A program made the position numbers and the translations under genes. Shown piece after piece: positions 60,673-64,000 of a stretch of 64,000 nt of DNA. The notes beneath the pieces were generated by a model. It searched no databases and was not told where the DNA came from. It saw only the letters and a program-made list of their open reading frames with translations. The stretch is from Ketobacter sp. (lineage in GTDB: Bacteria > Pseudomonadota > Gammaproteobacteria > Pseudomonadales > Ketobacteraceae). Where the stretch lies: NCBI RefSeq assembly GCF_003671495.1, contig NZ_RCHN01000046.1:62001-126000 (forward strand). Reading direction: 5' to 3'. The number at the start of each line of letters is the position of its first letter. Position 1 is the first letter of the stretch.

Positions 60673-61509
60673 TTATGGGCCTTCCGGGGCCCCGGTTTCA
60701 ACGGGGGTGTCCGGATCATTGCCCCATTCCGACCAGGAGCCGGGATAGGCCTGGATCTGTTCAAAGCCCAGTATTTTGCCCAGCAGATAGGTAAAGCCGG
60801 AGCGGTGATGGCTCTGGCAGTGGGTGACGATGTGCTTGTCTGCTGTGATGCCCAGGGCCGCCAGCTCCTGCCGAATGGCGTTGTGGTCGCGGATGCGCAG
60901 GCCATTGTGACGATCCATGGCGCGTACCCATTCGTAGTTGACGGCGCCGGGAATGTGGCCATTTTTCGCCGCCCCCTGGCGCAGGCCCAGGTATTCCTCC
61001 GGCGAGCGGGCGTCCCACACCACAAAGTTGGGCAGTTCCAGCCGCTGCAGAATCTCGTCCTTGGTGATGCTGGGGCCGTTGTGGAGCTGGACCTGATAGG
61101 TACTGGGGATGGGCACATTTACCCCTTCCTCCAGGGGCTTCTGCGCCTGGGCCCAGGCATGCAGGCCGCCGTTCAAATAGGAGTAGTGCGGGTGGCCCAG
61201 CATGTCCAGGGTCCAGATCAGGCGACCGGCCCAGCCGCCGCCCTCATCATCGTAGGCCACCACATGGGTGTCCGGCGTCAGCCCCAGGGCGGAAAACAGC
61301 TGGGACAGGGCGTTTGTGGACGGCAGTTTGCCCGGTCCGGGCATGTGTCCGCTCATCAGTTGGGTAAAGGGCAGGTAGATCGCCCCGGGAATGTGGGCCG
61401 CGGCGTATTGCTCCGGGCGGCACAGGTCCACCAGCAACAGATTGGGGTGGCCCAGGCAGGGTTCCAGGTCGTCCGGTTCGATCAGCAGGGGCAGTGAGAT
61501 TGGTGACAT
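60673..61509 (-). CDS. Tandem-domain rhodanese, RhdA-like sulfurtransferase
   Basis: 278 aa with two rhodanese domains. The N-terminal domain is inactive (AYDDEGGGWAG at the loop) and the C-terminal loop is HCQSHHRSGFT, with catalytic Cys231. The CQTHHRSG-type loop is the hallmark of Azotobacter RhdA. These enzymes move sulfane sulfur from thiosulfate to acceptors such as cyanide or thiols. It is 54 bases upstream of psd on the same strand. Confidence 0.9.
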   Translation of the reverse strand: MSPISLPLLIEPDDLEPCLGHPNLLLVDLCRPEQYAAAHIPGAIYLPFTQLMSGHMPGPGKLPSTNALSQLFSALGLTPDTHVVAYDDEGGGWAGRLIWTLDMLGHPHYSYLNGGLHAWAQAQKPLEEGVNVPIPSTYQVQLHNGPSITKDEILQRLELPNFVVWDARSPEEYLGLRQGAAKNGHIPGAVNYEWVRAMDRHNGLRIRDHNAIRQELAALGITADKHIVTHCQSHHRSGFTYLLGKILGFEQIQAYPGSWSEWGNDPDTPVETGAPEGP

Positions 61510-61565
61510 ACAGCCAGGGTCCTTCGCGAATATTCAGTCCATTGTAACACTGTTGTCACGGGGGA

Positions 61566-63362
61566 TTACCGGTTGGCGGGTTTGGCGGCCGCCCGCTTGC
61601 CCCGGGCAATGAGGTGTTTGCTGCAGGTGCTGCAGGCCAGGCGGAAAATCTTGTACTCCGCTTCCGACAGGCCTATGCGGTCCCCCGGGCCCCGATCGGC
61701 GTAAAACAGGCCGAAGGCGCCCCGATGATTGAACACCGACATCATAAAGAAGTGATCGCTCTGGGCGGCCTGCTTAAAGGTGCCAGGCACCAGGCCCGCC
61801 ACTTTGCTGGGGCGCTCCGGGCTGATCCAGGTGGCCGCCGGCTGTTTTAACAGCTGGCTGAACAGGTTGTTGTGTTGCAGGCTGATCCGGTATTTCGCCA
61901 GGGTTGGGTGCTGGTCACAACCGCGGGCGTAGTAGGCCTGCACCGTGTTTTGAGCCCGCGGGTAAAGCATCACCAGCACCCGCTGCAGGGGAGTACAGTC
62001 GGCCAGCACGTCCACCACGCTGTGGATGGATTCAAACTCCGTTGAGAAATACTCCGGTTCTTGGAGCAGGCGGTGCATCAGGGTCTCGAAGGCCTGTTTC
62101 TTTTCCAGTGACAGAAACCCGCTGAGGCTGGGGGCGGCACCGGGTTTTGGCGCCGCAGCGGGGGGTGGTGCCCCCAGGATCGCCTGGCGATCCAGATCCT
62201 CCGGCAGGTGCTCGCTGCGGATACCGATGGGCTTGGCCTGTGGCTTGGGCTGCGTTTTGTGGGGGGCAGTTTGGCGTTTGTCCTCGGGTTGGTTGTTCTC
62301 GGTCTGGCGGTGCCCGTCGTCGTGCCCGGCGGCATACAGACTGGCCACCGCAGCAGGCAATTGCCCTGGCTTCAGGTGGCGGCGGCGGCGCGGCCGCGAG
62401 GGCCAGATCAGGTTGGCGGCCGGGGCCAGAGTGCCTGGCAAAACCCAGCGCCGGGAGCTTTCCACCGCGGTATGCTTGACCAGGCTTTCCAGCTCCGGGA
62501 TGGGCCGTTCCAGATAGGCGGCAATGATATCCAGCAGGCGCCGGGTGTGGGGGGAATACCAGTCCCGGGCCGCTTCCTGTGCCAGCTGGTGGCTAAGAGC
62601 CAGGGGCAGGGCGTTACTGTTCACCAACTGCCCGGATTCGGTGCGGTTGGGGATGCGGTAGTGGGGGTCCTGCTGATGTCGACGGGCGCAACGCAGCAAA
62701 AAACGGGGGGAGGGCAGGTGCGCGCTGGACAGGGCTTCGCGAATATTCTCCGGAATGTGCCAGCGGCGGGCCAGTTCCAAGGCAATGGCCTCGCGGGTAC
62801 AACCCAGTACCGCGCGCTCCGCTTCCTGCAGGGGAATCTGTTCACGCCGAAACAGCACTTGGATGATGTTCATCTCGCGATGGGCAAAGCGCCACAGGCA
62901 CCAGTTGGGTACTCCGTACAGCAGGGCGCCGAGGAACATGCTGTCGGCGCCGGCCTGGTTGCGGAACTGGGCCCAGGCTGCGGCCTGCTCGGCGGCATGC
63001 AGGCTGGTGCTGATGGCCTGGAAGTAGTGGTAATCCCGTGGGTCGCGGGCATCCCCCTTGGTGGCCTTGAACTGGCGCATGAGGATGTTGAGTTTGTCCA
63101 GGCCCAACATAGAGGCGCAGTGATGGGGGTTGGTGAGTACCCCTGCCGCCCGTTCCCCGAACTGGCGATTGCATTCCCGTACCACATGCACCCGCATCAC
63201 CGGGTCCCGGGCGATCACGTTGCCCAGCTCATAGAGGGAGGCATCCGGACTCTTCAGCAGGCGGCTGGCCTGGCGGGCGCTGGCGGGCAGCACCGGCAGC
63301 AGGTGATCATCCAGTATAGTGACCCAGTTCTCGAGTCCTTTGGGTTGAAAAACACTCGACAT
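61566..63362 (-). CDS. HDOD-domain protein with Pro-rich linker and GAF-like C-terminus
   Basis: A 598-aa protein. The N-terminal 300 residues carry an HDOD domain (LPASARQASRLLKSPDASL, VIARDPVMRVHVVRE, LFRREQIPLQEAERAVLG), a metal-lacking relative of HD phosphohydrolases used in signalling. Residues 320-400 are Pro/Gln/Lys-rich and probably disordered, then a GAF-like region (HRLLQEPEYFSTEFESIHS, GAFGLFYADRGPG) ends the protein. It sits between rhodanese and motA as PA4955 does in Pseudomonas by memory. Role unknown. Confidence 0.8.
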   Translation of the reverse strand: MSSVFQPKGLENWVTILDDHLLPVLPASARQASRLLKSPDASLYELGNVIARDPVMRVHVVRECNRQFGERAAGVLTNPHHCASMLGLDKLNILMRQFKATKGDARDPRDYHYFQAISTSLHAAEQAAAWAQFRNQAGADSMFLGALLYGVPNWCLWRFAHREMNIIQVLFRREQIPLQEAERAVLGCTREAIALELARRWHIPENIREALSSAHLPSPRFLLRCARRHQQDPHYRIPNRTESGQLVNSNALPLALSHQLAQEAARDWYSPHTRRLLDIIAAYLERPIPELESLVKHTAVESSRRWVLPGTLAPAANLIWPSRPRRRRHLKPGQLPAAVASLYAAGHDDGHRQTENNQPEDKRQTAPHKTQPKPQAKPIGIRSEHLPEDLDRQAILGAPPPAAAPKPGAAPSLSGFLSLEKKQAFETLMHRLLQEPEYFSTEFESIHSVVDVLADCTPLQRVLVMLYPRAQNTVQAYYARGCDQHPTLAKYRISLQHNNLFSQLLKQPAATWISPERPSKVAGLVPGTFKQAAQSDHFFMMSVFNHRGAFGLFYADRGPGDRIGLSEAEYKIFRLACSTCSKHLIARGKRAAAKPANR

Positions 63363-63448
63363 AGCCCGTGATGTATCCCGTTGGTTGTGAAATCCGCCAA
63401 GCTGTCCTTAACTCATAACTATAGACGCTGAAATGCTTTACAGGTCAT

Positions 63449-64000
63449 ATGATTAAGTTTGTCGGATTCGTGATTGTGATCGCCAGTGTGCTGGGGGGCT
63501 ATGTGCTGTCCCACGGTGAACTGCTGACGCTGTGGCAACCCTTCGAGTTGCTGATCATCGGTGGCTCTGCCCTCGGGGCCTTTATTGTGGCCAACCCGCT
63601 GCATGTGGTGAAAGAGGTGTTCAAGGCGGTGTATCACTCCCTGCTGGGGCGCCGCTATGGACAGGCCCTGTATATGGATCTGCTGTCCCTGCTGTATGAG
63701 CTGTTCAACAAGGCTCGCCGCAACGGTCTGATGTCCATCGAGGAGGACGTGGAGGACCCGGCCGACAGCGATATCTTTGAGCGTTACCCACGGATCACCC
63801 ATGAGCCCCTGTTACTGGAATTCATCTGCGATTACCTGCGTATTATCTCCTCGGGCAATCTGTCGGCTTTCGAGCTGGAAACGCTTATGGACCAGGACAT
63901 CGAAACCAGCTTCCAGGAGGCAGAGCACCCTGCCCACGCTCTGTCCCGGGTGGCGGATGCGTTGCCCGGGTTCGGTATTGTGGCGGCGGTTATGGGCATT
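63449..64000 (+). CDS. motA: MotA flagellar stator protein (3' end outside window)
   Basis: MotA with MotB forms the proton-driven stator of the flagellar motor. The ATG at 63449 begins MIKFVGFVIVIASVLGGYVL, the family's first membrane helix, followed by ELLIIGGSALGAFIVANP (TM2), the cytoplasmic loop and LPGFGIVAAVMGI at the start of TM3. The visible 184 codons are open to the window edge; roughly the last third is missing. Only AGG is seen as ribosome binding site. Confidence 0.93.
   Translation, partial: MIKFVGFVIVIASVLGGYVLSHGELLTLWQPFELLIIGGSALGAFIVANPLHVVKEVFKAVYHSLLGRRYGQALYMDLLSLLYELFNKARRNGLMSIEEDVEDPADSDIFERYPRITHEPLLLEFICDYLRIISSGNLSAFELETLMDQDIETSFQEAEHPAHALSRVADALPGFGIVAAVMGI

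Noticed and set aside
1..64000. Mobile elements, prophage, CRISPR arrays, tRNA or rRNA genes
   Set aside because: No transposase or integrase, no regularly spaced repeats and no cloverleaf sequence was recognised; by eye, short RNA genes could still be missed.

Overview
The window reads as chromosomal core sequence of a GC-rich gammaproteobacterium. No rRNA, tRNA, insertion sequence, prophage or CRISPR array was recognised. The right half contains parC, serB, fimX, psd, a rhodanese of the RhdA type, an HDOD protein and motA in the order I remember for the Pseudomonas aeruginosa PA4964-PA4954 region, but with many genes inserted. Other content (PA4642-like protein, neutral ceramidase, Ig-repeat lipoproteins, many c-di-GMP proteins) suits a marine or oil-associated Pseudomonadales/Oceanospirillales relative. 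The genus is inference only.

Layout. 1-6097 (minus) is the SUF iron-sulfur operon sufB-C-D-S-A-T-E; sufE is cut by the window edge. The divergent cluster-sensing Rrf2 regulator is at 6347, and a palindrome lies between the two promoters. 6922-9672 holds an M48 protease lipoprotein, an alpha/beta hydrolase and two small unknown genes. 9866-19251 is a signalling block: YfiR-like protein, CHASE-type histidine kinase, Rcp1-like receiver, receiver-GGDEF-EAL protein, outer-membrane-like protein, and an orphan solute-binding lipoprotein translationally coupled to a membrane PAS-GGDEF-EAL protein. 19257-32420 is mixed: DUF4126 protein, Na/Pi cotransporter, GCS2-type ligase with an M14 deacylase, ceramidase homologue, rhombotarget-like lipoprotein, P-loop kinase, bacterioferritin, YiaA/PspA pair, sterol-desaturase-family protein and MliC-like lipoprotein.

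32529-39195 has parC, a very large MHYT hybrid kinase and a coupled HD-GYP phosphodiesterase. 39201-44383 (minus) is a six-gene envelope/lipid run. serB follows, then two divergent Ig/FN3 lipoproteins flanking the only gene-free stretch over 300 bases. 50081-53871 holds an FAD oxidoreductase and the EF-P modification set epmA-efp-epmB. 54015-59737 is the FimX neighbourhood with a PilZ-like protein upstream and two unknown genes downstream. psd, rhdA-type, HDOD and motA (cut by the edge) close the window.

Themes. At least five proteins make, break or bind c-di-GMP, and several are tied to periplasmic or phosphorelay inputs. Iron handling (suf, bacterioferritin) may share an operator-like element. 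The most unusual signals are a conserved Cys-x10-Cys pattern in five Ig-like domains, a ceramidase homologue lacking the family's catalytic serine, a bacterioferritin lacking the haem-ligand methionine, and several strong inverted repeats placed at translation starts or between genes.
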